40,523 nucleotides of DNA from Lachnospiraceae bacterium UBA3638 (GCA_002373595.1 DFKT01000063.1:1-40523), one strand, 5' to 3'; shown: positions 24,232 to 33,675, numbered from the stretch's first letter. The notes: generated by a model from the sequence alone, not told the origin. Numbers and translations are program-made.

Positions 24232-26436
24232 CTATATCCCGTATGTCGGGTCAAAATCAAACTGTATATGAACATTTCTGGCTTCGCTCCCTGCCATGAA
24301 CTCTTCCGCTCTGTCCTTTGCTTTCTCAAGCACTTCCCTGTCCGCATTTTTGATATAGATCACATATCTGTAGACATCGTTTATCCTGGATACAAAAGCA
24401 GGTGCCGGGCCCATGACGGCAAGCTTACTTTCAGAATTTACCACATCCGGGAGTCTTCTTGCAAGTGCGAGGGTCTCCGCTTCATTCCTGCCATATACCA
24501 GCATAGCCAGCATATGCGCTGTGGGGGGATATCCGAGTGTCAGCCTGTATTCCTTTTCGTCACGGTAGAAGCTCTCGTAATCCTGCATAGCAGCATATTT
24601 CACGGCATAATTATCAGGCTGATATGTCTGTATGACCGCTTCTCCTGCAGCATCCCCTCTTCCGGATCTTCCGACTGCCTGGACCAGGAGGTCGAACGTC
24701 CTCTCAGAGGCCCTGTAGTCCCCCGCTCCCAGCGACAGATCGGCTGCCAGCACTCCAACGAGCGTAACGCCCGGGAAATCATGACCTTTTACTATCATCT
24801 GAGTGCCTATGAGTATCTGTGCTTCACCGTTCTTAAATGCAGAGAGTATCTTCTCGTAAGAGTCCTTGGTCTGAGTGGTATCACGATCCATACGGAGTAT
24901 CCCGGCATCCGGGTACATTCCCTTAAGTTTCTCCTCTATGGTCTCAGTTCCTATCCTGAATCCTGCGAGATATTTAGATCCGCATTTGGGACATAGGGAA
25001 GGTTTTTCTGTCTCATAGCCGCAGTAATGGCATTTCATCACTCCGCCGTAGTGCTCGGACAGTGTGACATCGCAATGAGGGCATTTAAGTGCTTCACCGC
25101 ATTCCCTGCATGATACGACTCCATAGGACCCCCTCCTGTTTAAGAAGAGCATCATCTGCTCTCCCTTGGACATACGGTCATCCATCAGACTTTTAAGCTT
25201 ACGCGAAAAGATCGACCTGTTGCCCGCACGGAGTTCTTCCCTTAAGTCCGCTATATGCACATTGGGAAGGCTTCCTCCCGTCAGTCTCTTAGTCAGATAT
25301 AAAGCTTTATACTCTCCCCTCTCTGCAGCATATGACACATCAACAGAGGGAGTGGCGGAACCGACCACCAGAGTCGCACCTGTGATCCTTGCGAGTTCCT
25401 CGGCGACTTCCCTGGTATGATATTTCGGTACGGATTCGGAATTGTAGCTTGTCTCATGCTCCTCATCCATGATTATGAGGCCTATATCGGGAAAGGGAGT
25501 AAAAAGCGCGGATCTGGGACCTATGATAACATCCAGCGCTCCTTCCTTGGCTCTCATGCACTGATCGAATCTCTCTCCCGCAGACAGCGTGGAATTGAGT
25601 ACGCTCACCCTCTCCCCAAATCTTGAATAGAATCTCATCAGAGTCTGATATGTAAGCGCTATCTCGGGGATAAGGAATATTACCTGCTTTCCCTTTGCGA
25701 CGGCCTTCTCCGTAAGAGCCATATAAACTTCAGTCTTTCCGCTTCCAGTTATGCCGCGAATAAGGTATTTTCCGGGTTTTTCGGAGACGGTCTCTATTAT
25801 GCTCTCCTGTTCGGGGCTTAAAGTAACTCTCTTCTCATCAGCTCCGTTTATCTTTACGGGATTTCTGTAGCTCTCGTATTCTTCGATCCTGATCACACCG
25901 TTTTTCTCAAGGCTGAGCACCGTCTGTGCGGATACGGAGAGTTTCCCCGTGACCCACTCATACGGAATAGTCTCTTCCTCAAGAAGTGCTGCTAGCAGTC
26001 TTTCCTTTGCGACCTGCTTTTTCTTTATCGCATCAGCCCTGAGAGCATGGATCTCCTCACGTCCGAGGATCCTTACGATGCGCTTTTTTACAAGTTTCTT
26101 AACTGTTTTTTTGATGGGAAGCACGGCGGATAACGCCTGATTCATGGTACCGCCGTAGGACTTTCTGATAAATGCGGCAAGTCTCACCGCTCTCTCCTCA
26201 ACGGAAGGCTCCGACTCCGCAGCAGAACTTATGCTCTTCATTTTCGATATGTCATAGGACGGTTTATCAGAGATGCCTATTACATATCCTCTTCTTAAAG
26301 TATCACCCTTGCCGAAAGGGATATTTACGCAGTCACCGACATTAAGCCCGTCCTCAAGTTCGGGCGGGATGATGTATCCGAACGGCCTGTCGAGCTTATC
26401 GGAAGATATGTCGATGATAATGTCGGCAAATTTCAT
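24232..26436 (-). CDS. priA: Primosomal protein N' (replication restart helicase PriA)
   Basis: The 734-residue protein has an N-terminal 3'-DNA-binding domain (1-100) and a winged-helix region. The helicase core has Walker A GITGSGKT at 228-235 and D324-E-E-H327. Eight zinc-ligand cysteines (C443, C446, C452, C455, C469, C472, C482, C485) form two inserted zinc sites. GTQMIVKGHDFPGVTLVGVL belongs to the second RecA-like lobe. PriA reloads the replisome at stalled forks. Its start overlaps the recJ stop by 4 bp (ATGA), so the two fork-repair proteins are translationally coupled. Confidence 0.97.
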   Translation of the reverse strand: MKFADIIIDISSDKLDRPFGYIIPPELEDGLNVGDCVNIPFGKGDTLRRGYVIGISDKPSYDISKMKSISSAAESEPSVEERAVRLAAFIRKSYGGTMNQALSAVLPIKKTVKKLVKKRIVRILGREEIHALRADAIKKKQVAKERLLAALLEEETIPYEWVTGKLSVSAQTVLSLEKNGVIRIEEYESYRNPVKINGADEKRVTLSPEQESIIETVSEKPGKYLIRGITGSGKTEVYMALTEKAVAKGKQVIFLIPEIALTYQTLMRFYSRFGERVSVLNSTLSAGERFDQCMRAKEGALDVIIGPRSALFTPFPDIGLIIMDEEHETSYNSESVPKYHTREVAEELARITGATLVVGSATPSVDVSYAAERGEYKALYLTKRLTGGSLPNVHIADLREELRAGNRSIFSRKLKSLMDDRMSKGEQMMLFLNRRGSYGVVSCRECGEALKCPHCDVTLSEHYGGVMKCHYCGYETEKPSLCPKCGSKYLAGFRIGTETIEEKLKGMYPDAGILRMDRDTTQTKDSYEKILSAFKNGEAQILIGTQMIVKGHDFPGVTLVGVLAADLSLGAGDYRASERTFDLLVQAVGRSGRGDAAGEAVIQTYQPDNYAVKYAAMQDYESFYRDEKEYRLTLGYPPTAHMLAMLVYGRNEAETLALARRLPDVVNSESKLAVMGPAPAFVSRINDVYRYVIYIKNADREVLEKAKDRAEEFMAGSEARNVHIQFDFDPTYGI

Positions 26437-28202
26437 CTGTATCCCTTCAGGATAAACTGTAAATACTCTTCTCCCCGGTATGAATTGATACCGGCGGTAA
26501 AACGTATGTCCATCTCGTATGAGGCTTTACCGGATTCGAGAAGATCCATGCTGCCCTCACCATACTTTTCTGCGAGCGTATCCGCAAATGCAGTGCGATC
26601 ATCAAACGAGACGAGTTCAAAATTCCTGCCGTCACTGTCCTTTACGATATACCTGGTGTACTGCTTCTCGGCTCCGAAACGTCTGATCCCCGTAAATGTA
26701 ACACCCTTTCTCATAAATACAGGCGTAGGATTGCCGGCACCGCAAGGCTCCAATACTGAGAACTCATTTATGCGTCCGATGTTAAAATACGAAAGAGGAA
26801 CATCTGCATCTATCATACATACCGGGATGAAGTCCTCCTCAGTAAGCGTTGAATATTCATTCATCGCATCCGAAAAGTTCTCCAGCTTATCCTCTTCAAG
26901 CGAAAGGCCTGCAGCCATAGCATGTCCGCCGAACTTGGTCAGATACTTATCGCATGCGACAAGTGCATCGAACATATGAAATCCCGGGATCGATCTGCCC
27001 GAACCCTTGAGTCCATCCTCAGCTTTGGTAAGCACAATCACCGGATGATTGTACTTTTCCTTTATCTTGCCGGCCACGATACCCGCAACGGACTCATGCA
27101 CTTCCGGCAGGAATATTATCCATACATCCTTTTCAAACAGATTGTGCTCCTCGATATAACGCTCGGCCTCTTCCTTGCCCTTCTCGGTTATCGACTTTCT
27201 ATCATCGTTGAGCGCCTTAAGTTCACCGGCTTCGGCGGCTGCTCTTTCTCTGTCTTCAGTCTCAAAAAGCTTAATAGCCTTCTCGGCACTGTCGAGTCTT
27301 CCCGATGCATTTATGCATGGACCGATGACAAATCCGAAATGATATGCCGATAGTTTATCTCTGTCTATTTCACACGCATCGATAAGTGCGGAAAGCCCTA
27401 CATTCGAAGTATTCTTTACTCTCTTTAAGCCCTCTTTCACGATAATGTGATTCTCATCCTTGAGGTCCATGATATCACATACCGTGCCCATGGCGGCAAA
27501 TCCGAGGAGTCCGTTCAGCGAATCGCAAAGGCTTTCGGATCCGGTTTTTCTCTGCATTGCCATCATGAGTTTATATGCCACAACAGCACCGCAGATCCCC
27601 GGGAAAGGATAAGCACTCTCCGCTCTCTTGGGGTCTACGACAGCTTCGCAGACAGGCAGTATCTCCGTCCTCGATCCGTCTTCATTTTCGGCATAAGGAA
27701 CCTCGTGATGATCGGTCACTACGACCTTCATTCCGAGTTCATATGCGTGCTCTATCTGCTTTGCGGCAGCGATACCGTTGTCGCAGGTAAGGATGAGATC
27801 CACACCGTCCCCGGCAGCATCCTCAACCAGCCTGTCGTTGATACCGTATCCGTCGCTCACCCTGTGAGGGATCGCCACGCTTACGTCTGCTCCAAGGCTC
27901 CCCAGTCCGCACTCAAGTATATATGAGCTCGTAACGCCATCCACATCATAGTCACCAATGATGCGAATCTTTCCTCCGGCAGCTATGCAGGCGCTTACCG
28001 CCTCGCATGCTTTCTCCATATCCGGAAGGAGAAAAGGATCATGGAGCTCATCTTCCGTTCCCCGTAAAAAGGAGCGGGCCTCCTCTTTGCTTTCGATCCC
28101 GCGGTTTTGAATCAGCTTCACCACCAGAGGATCTACGCCGAGATCTGCGGCCCACTCCTTTATATCGGGTTTCATATCATACAAAACCCATTTTTCTTTC
28201 AT
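26433..28202 (-). CDS. recJ: Single-stranded-DNA-specific exonuclease RecJ
   Basis: The 589-residue nuclease has the DHH phosphoesterase motifs: GDYDVDGVTSS (D84, D86, D88), TCDNGIAA (D141) and VTDHHEVP (D164-H165-H166). The DHHA1 domain contains GRSIPGFHMFDAL and GGHAMAAGLSLE. A C-terminal OB-like part follows. RecJ degrades 5'-ended single strands in recombination and fork repair. It is shorter than the Bacillus enzyme (about 786 residues) and lacks that C-terminal extension. It starts 18 bp after secDF with only a weak ribosome binding site. Confidence 0.95.
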   Translation of the reverse strand: MKEKWVLYDMKPDIKEWAADLGVDPLVVKLIQNRGIESKEEARSFLRGTEDELHDPFLLPDMEKACEAVSACIAAGGKIRIIGDYDVDGVTSSYILECGLGSLGADVSVAIPHRVSDGYGINDRLVEDAAGDGVDLILTCDNGIAAAKQIEHAYELGMKVVVTDHHEVPYAENEDGSRTEILPVCEAVVDPKRAESAYPFPGICGAVVAYKLMMAMQRKTGSESLCDSLNGLLGFAAMGTVCDIMDLKDENHIIVKEGLKRVKNTSNVGLSALIDACEIDRDKLSAYHFGFVIGPCINASGRLDSAEKAIKLFETEDRERAAAEAGELKALNDDRKSITEKGKEEAERYIEEHNLFEKDVWIIFLPEVHESVAGIVAGKIKEKYNHPVIVLTKAEDGLKGSGRSIPGFHMFDALVACDKYLTKFGGHAMAAGLSLEEDKLENFSDAMNEYSTLTEEDFIPVCMIDADVPLSYFNIGRINEFSVLEPCGAGNPTPVFMRKGVTFTGIRRFGAEKQYTRYIVKDSDGRNFELVSFDDRTAFADTLAEKYGEGSMDLLESGKASYEMDIRFTAGINSYRGEEYLQFILKGYR

Positions 28203-28220
28203 GATTTTCTGTTTGTCCCG

Positions 28221-30476
28221 TTATTTCTTCTTGGGGGGAGCTATCTTTCTCATCGTGTACCAGAGAGCGCCTGCAAGGCATACGGATGAGTAGCATCCGC
28301 AGATGATACCTACCATGAGGGGCAGTGCGAAGTCTCTGATCGAGGATACGCCGTATACAAAAAGTACTGCAACCATTACGAAGGTCGTAAGGGATGTAAA
28401 GAGCGATCTTGAAAGGGTCTGGGTGATACTGCGATCAACCACCTCCTCAACATCTCCCTTTGCGGTAACGGCACGGTTCTCACGCACTCTGTCGAAGATA
28501 ACTATCGTAGCATTGACGGAATATCCGACGATGGTAAGCATACATGCTACGAAGGTGTTGCTGACGGATACTCTCGCTACTGCATAGAATGCAAGCACTA
28601 CAAGTACGTCGTGTGCAAGAGCGATGACAGAGCTGAGACCGAATCTGATATCCTTGAATCTGATCCTTATGTAGATGAGCATGAAGATGATAGCAACTAC
28701 GACTGCGATGATGGTATCTCTCTTCATCTCATTACTGATCGTGGAGCTGATGGTCTCGGTCGTGATCTTGGAAGCATCGATGCCAAACTTGGACTCAAAT
28801 GCATTCTCAAGTGCTTCACGGGTCTGAACATTAAGCGATGAGGTCTTGAAGATAACCTCGTTCGTGCCTGCAACGGTCTGGATCTGAACATTGCTGCCGG
28901 TCACATCCTTGATCACCGGCTCAACATTGGCGGTGAGATCCTCAAGAGTATGAGGCTCGCCGAAATCAACGGTCGTTGCGGTTCCGCCGACGAAATCAAG
29001 TGAATAGTTGAGTGCTCCGACTCCCTTTCCTTTGTTCACTCCCATCACAACGAATCCGCCGATGATGAGCACGAGTGAGATTGCAAAGAATATAACCTTC
29101 TTGGAAAGGAATTTAACGGTCTTTCTCTCCTTGCCCACTCCGTAGAGCTTCTCAGACTTGAGTCCGAGTGCAAAGAAAGCGTTCATTATAAGTCTCGTGA
29201 CAACGAGAGCGGTGAACATCGAAAGAACGATACCGAGTGCAAGAGTCTGAGCGAATCCCTTAACGGATCCGGGGCCAAGCCAGAGCAGAACTATTGCAGC
29301 GATAAGGGTCGTGATGTTTCCGTCTACGATAGCTGAGAAAGCTTTCTCATATCCGGTCTTGACAGCGCCCTCGACTGACTTGCCGGCTCCGAGCTCCTCT
29401 CTTATTCTGGCGAAGATGACAACGTTTGCGTCTACAGCCATACCTATTGAAAGGATGATACCTGCAATTCCCGAAAGGGTGAGGGTCATCTCAAATCCGT
29501 TGAGAAGAAGTACTATCAGAGTTACATACAGGCAAAGTGCAAGTGCAGCTGCAAGTCCGGGAAGGAAATATACGGCGATCATGAAGACCGCAACGATGAT
29601 AAATCCGATAAGTCCGGCCTTGAGCGAAGTCTGTATTGCATCGACGCCGAGCTGAGCTCCTACTACCTTGGAGTGAAGCTCTTCGAGCTCGAGTGAAAGT
29701 CCGCCTATACGGATCGTGGAAGCGAGCTGCTCAGCTTCCTCAAATGTAAAGTTACCGGTGATGATCGCGGTTCCGTCGTTAAGTACTGCGCTAACGCTGG
29801 GAACGCTTACGAACTCACCGTCATAGTAGATCGCGATGGTCTCTCCGGCATAATATGCCTTCTCGGTAGCCTTGGCGAACTTGCCGGTACCTTCATCGGT
29901 GAGTACCAGCGATACACAATATTCCAGGTTCTGCATATTGTCCTTGGTCGACTTTGCGGAAGCATCCGCAACATCGGTTCCGAGGAGACATACCGAACCG
30001 TCTGCTATCATTTCCTCTATGGTTCTGTTGAGAGCGTAGATATATTTGCCGTTCTCATCCACTCCGACGGGGCTGTAGTTCTGATTGCCGTCCGCATCGG
30101 TCTGGGAGATAAAGTAGAGAGCTCCGGGCTTTCCGAGTTCCTGAAGTATAGCATTGGCGTCGCTGACTCCGGGGATCTCGATACTGATCCTGTTATTGCC
30201 CTCCTGATATACCTGAGCCTCGGTGCTGTAGCCTTCAACACGCTGCTGAAGCTTGTAGATGGTATCTGCCATATCCGTGGCACTCGGATTCTCCTCTCCG
30301 ACTACCTGATAAGTGATACTTACACCGCCCGCCAGATCAAGTCCAAGCTTGATATCCGAAGCGCTTCCGGTTCCGGCGGAGTCTGTTCCGTAGATATCGA
30401 TATATGCCGTTCCGAGTATCACGGCGAGTATAAGGATAAGTACAAGGACCGCCTTTCCTTTTGTCATGTTTTTCAT
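28221..30476 (-). CDS. secDF: Fused protein-export subunit SecDF
   Basis: The 751-residue protein joins SecD (1 to about 445) and SecF (about 451-751) in one chain. SecD has a first span (8-28), LGLDLAGG at 44-51, an extracytoplasmic P1 region and spans 2-6, including GMAVDANVVIFARIREE. SecF has SLDFVGGTATTVDF and the matching GYSVNATIVIFDRVREN. SecDF uses the proton gradient to finish Sec-dependent translocation. A fused form is common in Firmicutes. The ATG has AAGGAG 8 bases upstream. It follows the SCIFF maturase by 64 bp, a frequent neighbour in Clostridia. Confidence 0.96.
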   Translation of the reverse strand: MKNMTKGKAVLVLILILAVILGTAYIDIYGTDSAGTGSASDIKLGLDLAGGVSITYQVVGEENPSATDMADTIYKLQQRVEGYSTEAQVYQEGNNRISIEIPGVSDANAILQELGKPGALYFISQTDADGNQNYSPVGVDENGKYIYALNRTIEEMIADGSVCLLGTDVADASAKSTKDNMQNLEYCVSLVLTDEGTGKFAKATEKAYYAGETIAIYYDGEFVSVPSVSAVLNDGTAIITGNFTFEEAEQLASTIRIGGLSLELEELHSKVVGAQLGVDAIQTSLKAGLIGFIIVAVFMIAVYFLPGLAAALALCLYVTLIVLLLNGFEMTLTLSGIAGIILSIGMAVDANVVIFARIREELGAGKSVEGAVKTGYEKAFSAIVDGNITTLIAAIVLLWLGPGSVKGFAQTLALGIVLSMFTALVVTRLIMNAFFALGLKSEKLYGVGKERKTVKFLSKKVIFFAISLVLIIGGFVVMGVNKGKGVGALNYSLDFVGGTATTVDFGEPHTLEDLTANVEPVIKDVTGSNVQIQTVAGTNEVIFKTSSLNVQTREALENAFESKFGIDASKITTETISSTISNEMKRDTIIAVVVAIIFMLIYIRIRFKDIRFGLSSVIALAHDVLVVLAFYAVARVSVSNTFVACMLTIVGYSVNATIVIFDRVRENRAVTAKGDVEEVVDRSITQTLSRSLFTSLTTFVMVAVLFVYGVSSIRDFALPLMVGIICGCYSSVCLAGALWYTMRKIAPPKKK

Positions 30477-30540
30477 AATGTCTACTCCTTGATAAAAAAA
30501 TCACTACAAAGATATAAGGTACACCAAATCGGGACAAAAA

Positions 30541-31935
30541 TCAATCATTCTGCTCCGCTACTTTGAGCATGATCGCACATTCCACGCGCTTTCTCTGAAG
30601 CTCACATCCGACCTCATAGACGTCGTTTATGTCCTTCTTGAAATTGTATGCATTGGCTGCACAGCCTCCGCTGCAATAGAATCTCGCAAAGCACTTCTTG
30701 CAGGCTTCCTTTTTGTATACATTGCAGGCATTGAACTCATCACGAAGGTCGGTGCGGGTAACACCGCTGTATACATCTCCCATCTTGAAATCTTCGTTTC
30801 CTACGAACTGATGGCAGGGATATAGGTCTCCCCAGGGAGTAACTGCCAGATACTCACATCCCGAACCGCATCCTGAAAGGCGCTTGTATACGCAGGGCCC
30901 TCCGTCCAGATCGATCATAAAGTGGAAGAAGTTAAAGGGTCTGCCCTCCTTCTTTCTCTTTATCATCTCGGCTGCGAGGATATCGTACTGCTCCTTAAGT
31001 GTGGGAATATCCTCGGGTCTTATGGCATAATCATCCTCAGGACCCGCCACAACGGGCTCCACCGATATCTGCTCAAATCCGAGATCGGCAAGATGGAGCA
31101 CATCCGCAGCAAAATCAAGATTGTATCTGGTATACGTACCGCGGACATAATAATTCATCTGACCGCGGCTCTCCGCAAACTTCCGGAACTTGGGAACGAT
31201 CACATCATAGCTTCCGCGAACGCCTCCCCTGAAAGGTCTCATCCTGTCATTAACTTCCTTGCGGCCGTCGATACTCATGACGACATTTCCCATCTCCGCA
31301 TTGGCAAATTCCATGATATCGTCATTGACCAATATGCCGTTAGTAGTCAGTGTAAACCTGAAATTCTTGTTCTTTTCCTTCTCTATGGAGCGGCCGTATC
31401 TTACGATCTCTTTGACCACATCGAAATTAAGCGTGGGCTCTCCTCCGAAGAAATCGACCTCGAGATTGCGTCTCATACCGGAATTCGCCACAAGGAAATC
31501 AAGGGCAGCCTTGCCGACTTCCGCGCTCATAAGTGCGCGTCTGCCGTGGTACTCCCCTTCCTCCGCGAAACAGTATTTGCATCCGAGATTACAGTCATGA
31601 GAAATATGAAGACAGAGAGCCTTTACTACAGTCTCTCTTTCCGCGAACCTGTCGATATAGGGCTCAAATATATCCTTGGAATACAGCTTACCCATGCGGG
31701 CGAGCTCCGCTATCTCGAGCGCTGCCTCCTTTATCTCATCGGCATCGCCTTTTGCGACTTCCAGCGCTTTGTTTACTACCGTCTCATCACTCACATCCTC
31801 GGGTGATGACGCCTTATCGTAGATCTCCTCAAGAGCGGGTATGATATCGAATACGATCTCATCCACTGCATGAACGCTTCCGCTGTTTACATCAAGGACG
31901 ATATTGTATCCGCCGTTTTTATAACAATGAACCAT
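30541..31935 (-). CDS. scfB: SCIFF-peptide maturase (radical SAM/SPASM thioether-forming enzyme)
   Basis: Starting at ATG 31935 the protein has 464 residues. The N-terminus (YNIVLDVNSGSVHAVDEIV) is the RiPP-recognition part typical of SCIFF maturases. The radical SAM core has C115-x3-C119-x2-C122 (DCNLGCKYCF), and the SPASM region near the C-terminus contains CGSGCEYLAVTPWGDLYPC and later CKKCFARFYCSGGC for two auxiliary clusters. Family knowledge: it links Cys sulfurs to Thr side-chain carbons other than alpha, giving a ranthipeptide. A longer reading to 31974 would run through the hairpin and lacks a ribosome site, whereas GGAG lies 7 bases before ATG 31935. The precursor gene is immediately upstream. 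Confidence 0.95.
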   Translation of the reverse strand: MVHCYKNGGYNIVLDVNSGSVHAVDEIVFDIIPALEEIYDKASSPEDVSDETVVNKALEVAKGDADEIKEAALEIAELARMGKLYSKDIFEPYIDRFAERETVVKALCLHISHDCNLGCKYCFAEEGEYHGRRALMSAEVGKAALDFLVANSGMRRNLEVDFFGGEPTLNFDVVKEIVRYGRSIEKEKNKNFRFTLTTNGILVNDDIMEFANAEMGNVVMSIDGRKEVNDRMRPFRGGVRGSYDVIVPKFRKFAESRGQMNYYVRGTYTRYNLDFAADVLHLADLGFEQISVEPVVAGPEDDYAIRPEDIPTLKEQYDILAAEMIKRKKEGRPFNFFHFMIDLDGGPCVYKRLSGCGSGCEYLAVTPWGDLYPCHQFVGNEDFKMGDVYSGVTRTDLRDEFNACNVYKKEACKKCFARFYCSGGCAANAYNFKKDINDVYEVGCELQRKRVECAIMLKVAEQND

Positions 31936-31958
31936 CAAAATTCTCCGATAATCATAAC

Positions 31959-31984
31959 AAGAGCGCCGAATCATCGGCGCTCTT
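31959..31984 (-). terminator. Intercistronic hairpin between scfA and scfB (attenuator-like)
   Basis: A perfect inverted repeat forms an 11-bp GC-rich stem (arm AAGAGCGCCGA) with a 4-base loop. On the transcribed strand only UU and then GUUAUGAUU follow, so there is no real U-run and termination should be partial at most. It lies 26 bp after the scfA stop and 23 bp before the scfB ATG. It probably lowers maturase expression relative to the precursor or protects the scfA mRNA 3' end. Confidence 0.7.
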
Positions 31985-32010
31985 TAAATCCTAAAAGATA
32001 AGCCAATTAA

Positions 32011-32157
32011 TTATTTGCGAACCTGCTCGCAAGTCTGGTTTCCAACAGTGCATGAAGTCTTGCATGCTGACTGGCATGAAGTCTGGCACTCACCGCATCC
32101 GCCCTTCTTTGCGGATTCCTTAAGGTCTCTGGTCTCCAAAGTAACAATATGCTTCAT
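32011..32157 (-). CDS. scfA: SCIFF ranthipeptide precursor (six cysteines in a short peptide)
   Basis: This gene of 48 codons is easily missed. The leader is MKHIVTLETRDLKESAKKGG; the core holds cysteines at 21, 24, 28, 32, 36 and 43, with Thr/Ser residues between them (QTSC, KTSC, NQTC). This is the highly conserved 'six Cys in forty-five' peptide found across Clostridia. The adjacent radical SAM enzyme crosslinks Cys sulfurs to Thr side chains. AAGGAGG lies 9 bases before ATG 32157, giving strong translation. A promoter at 32192-32220 precedes it. No dedicated protease or exporter gene is adjacent. In some clostridia the product has been linked to quorum-sensing-like control. Confidence 0.96.
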   Translation of the reverse strand: MKHIVTLETRDLKESAKKGGCGECQTSCQSACKTSCTVGNQTCEQVRK

Positions 32158-32191
32158 AGGTTTTGCCTCCTTGTTTATTTTTTACCCGAAA

Positions 32192-32220
32192 ATATTACCA
32201 TATTTTGTATCAGATAGCAA
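32192..32220 (-). promoter_or_regulatory. Promoter of the scfA operon
   Basis: On the minus strand TTGCTA (-35, 32215-32220) and TAATAT (-10, 32192-32197) are separated by 17 bp, and TATGG directly before the -10 is a TRTGn extension. The start site would fall near 32185, 28 bases before ATG 32157. The -35 box begins 4 bp after the stop codon of the CNNM-type gene, with no terminator between. Confidence 0.75.
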
Positions 32221-32224
32221 GTTA

Positions 32225-33616
32225 TCAGCGGTTCTCACCGGAATCTGAATTCCCATCCCCGGATGCGGCATCATCCGCGGATGATACAGCTGCTGCCCCC
32301 GCTTTATCATCGCTTTCCTTACCGTCTCCGTCCTCTTCATCCTCTGCCGCTTCATTGTCCTCAACGGGCTCAGGCAGGACGATCTCGACCTGCATGATAC
32401 GGTTCTGATCCATCTCCTTTACGGTAAGTACCGTGCCGTTTTCAAGAGTGACGCTTGTACCGTCCGTCGGGAGACTGTCCAGGTGCTCGATGATGATACC
32501 GCCGACCGAATCATACTCCTCACTGTGGAGGTCCGATCCGATGGCATCATTCAGATCATCCAGCGATATGGAGCCTTCCACGAGCCAGGTCCTCTCCCCG
32601 GTCTCCCGGATGAGTTCCTTCTCGTCCTCATCATATTCGTCCCTGATCTCACCGACTATCTCCTCGAGCAGATCCTCGAGAGTGATCATTCCTTCGGTCT
32701 CACCGTACTCATTGAGGACAAAGGCTACATTTACGGTCTCCTGTCTCATCTCAACGAGCAGATCCGAAGTCTTTTTGAATTCATGTGTATATACGGGCTT
32801 TCTGAGGATATCGCGCGCTCTGAAGGATTCCTGATCCTCGCAGAGTATGAAATCCTTCATATTAATGAGTCCGATGATATTATCCTTATCTCCGTCATAT
32901 ACGGGAAGTCTCGTGTACATGCACTCCCTGAATACGCCGAGGATCTCACTGTATCCCGCATCCGCATCGACCGTTACCATCCTTACCTTTGGGATCATGA
33001 TGTCCTTGGCGACGGCATCGGAGAACTCGAACACATTGTAGATCATCTCGCGCTCTTCGGTCTCTATGACTCCGTCCTCATGGCTGACATCGACATAGGT
33101 CTTGAGTTCACTCTCTGTCATCTGATCAAGCTTTTTGTCCGGATCGACGCCTATCAGTTTGAGGATGCCGCGGCTGAGTTTATCTATGACAAAGATGAAA
33201 GGCGTCATCACGATCATAATAGCGCCTATGACACCGGAATATGCCAGCGAAAGCTTCTCCGCAGAGACATTCGCCCAGGTCTTGGGGACTACCTCTCCGA
33301 ATACAAGGATCACAAAAGTAAGGATACCCGTCATCACTCCGATGGGAAGTCCGAAATAATTGGTCGTAAGAGTCGTAGCTATGGCTGAAGCCGACAGATT
33401 AACGATATTATTGCAGATAAGGATGGCGCTGAGCATCTTGCTGCTCTTCTCGAGAATACGCCCTACGCGCGCAGCTCTTCTGTTGCCCTCGTCCTCCAGG
33501 GCTTTCATTTTAATCCTGTTGCATGTGGTAAATGCCGTCTCAGCAGACGAAAAAAATCCGGATAATACGATTAAGAATATTAGACTTGTGAGTTGTAAGG
33601 CACCAGGCGTGTCCAT
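32225..33616 (-). CDS. CNNM/CorC-type (hemolysin C family) membrane transport protein
   Basis: The 463-residue protein has a DUF21/CNNM membrane domain (about 5-160) with SGFFSSAETAFT and FGEVVPKT. A pair of CBS domains (about 206-325; IPKVRMVTV, ARDILRKPVYTHEF, GMITLEDLLEEIVGEI) and a CorC_HlyC domain (about 335-420) come next. An unusually acidic, low-complexity tail covers residues 421-463. Characterised relatives (CNNM, MpfA, CorC) export Mg2+ or Co2+ and respond to ATP-Mg binding at the CBS pair. The hemolysin name is historical. The ribosome site GGGAG is 16 bases from the ATG, farther than usual. The gene is divergent from nnr. Confidence 0.9.
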   Translation of the reverse strand: MDTPGALQLTSLIFLIVLSGFFSSAETAFTTCNRIKMKALEDEGNRRAARVGRILEKSSKMLSAILICNNIVNLSASAIATTLTTNYFGLPIGVMTGILTFVILVFGEVVPKTWANVSAEKLSLAYSGVIGAIMIVMTPFIFVIDKLSRGILKLIGVDPDKKLDQMTESELKTYVDVSHEDGVIETEEREMIYNVFEFSDAVAKDIMIPKVRMVTVDADAGYSEILGVFRECMYTRLPVYDGDKDNIIGLINMKDFILCEDQESFRARDILRKPVYTHEFKKTSDLLVEMRQETVNVAFVLNEYGETEGMITLEDLLEEIVGEIRDEYDEDEKELIRETGERTWLVEGSISLDDLNDAIGSDLHSEEYDSVGGIIIEHLDSLPTDGTSVTLENGTVLTVKEMDQNRIMQVEIVLPEPVEDNEAAEDEEDGDGKESDDKAGAAAVSSADDAASGDGNSDSGENR

Positions 33617-33675
33617 TGCCGCTAAAAAAATTCTCCCTTTTGCCCTAAAATCGGGCGATACATTAATTTCAGTTA

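Noticed and set aside
30509..30537. Possible promoter between scfB and secDF (TTGTCC, 17 bp, TATCTT)
   Set aside because: Each box matches the consensus at only four of six positions and there is no extended -10; read-through from scfA explains secDF expression equally well.
31936..31974. Longer scfB reading starting at 31974
   Set aside because: It would begin inside the intercistronic hairpin. ATG 31935 has GGAG at proper distance and begins like known SCIFF maturases.
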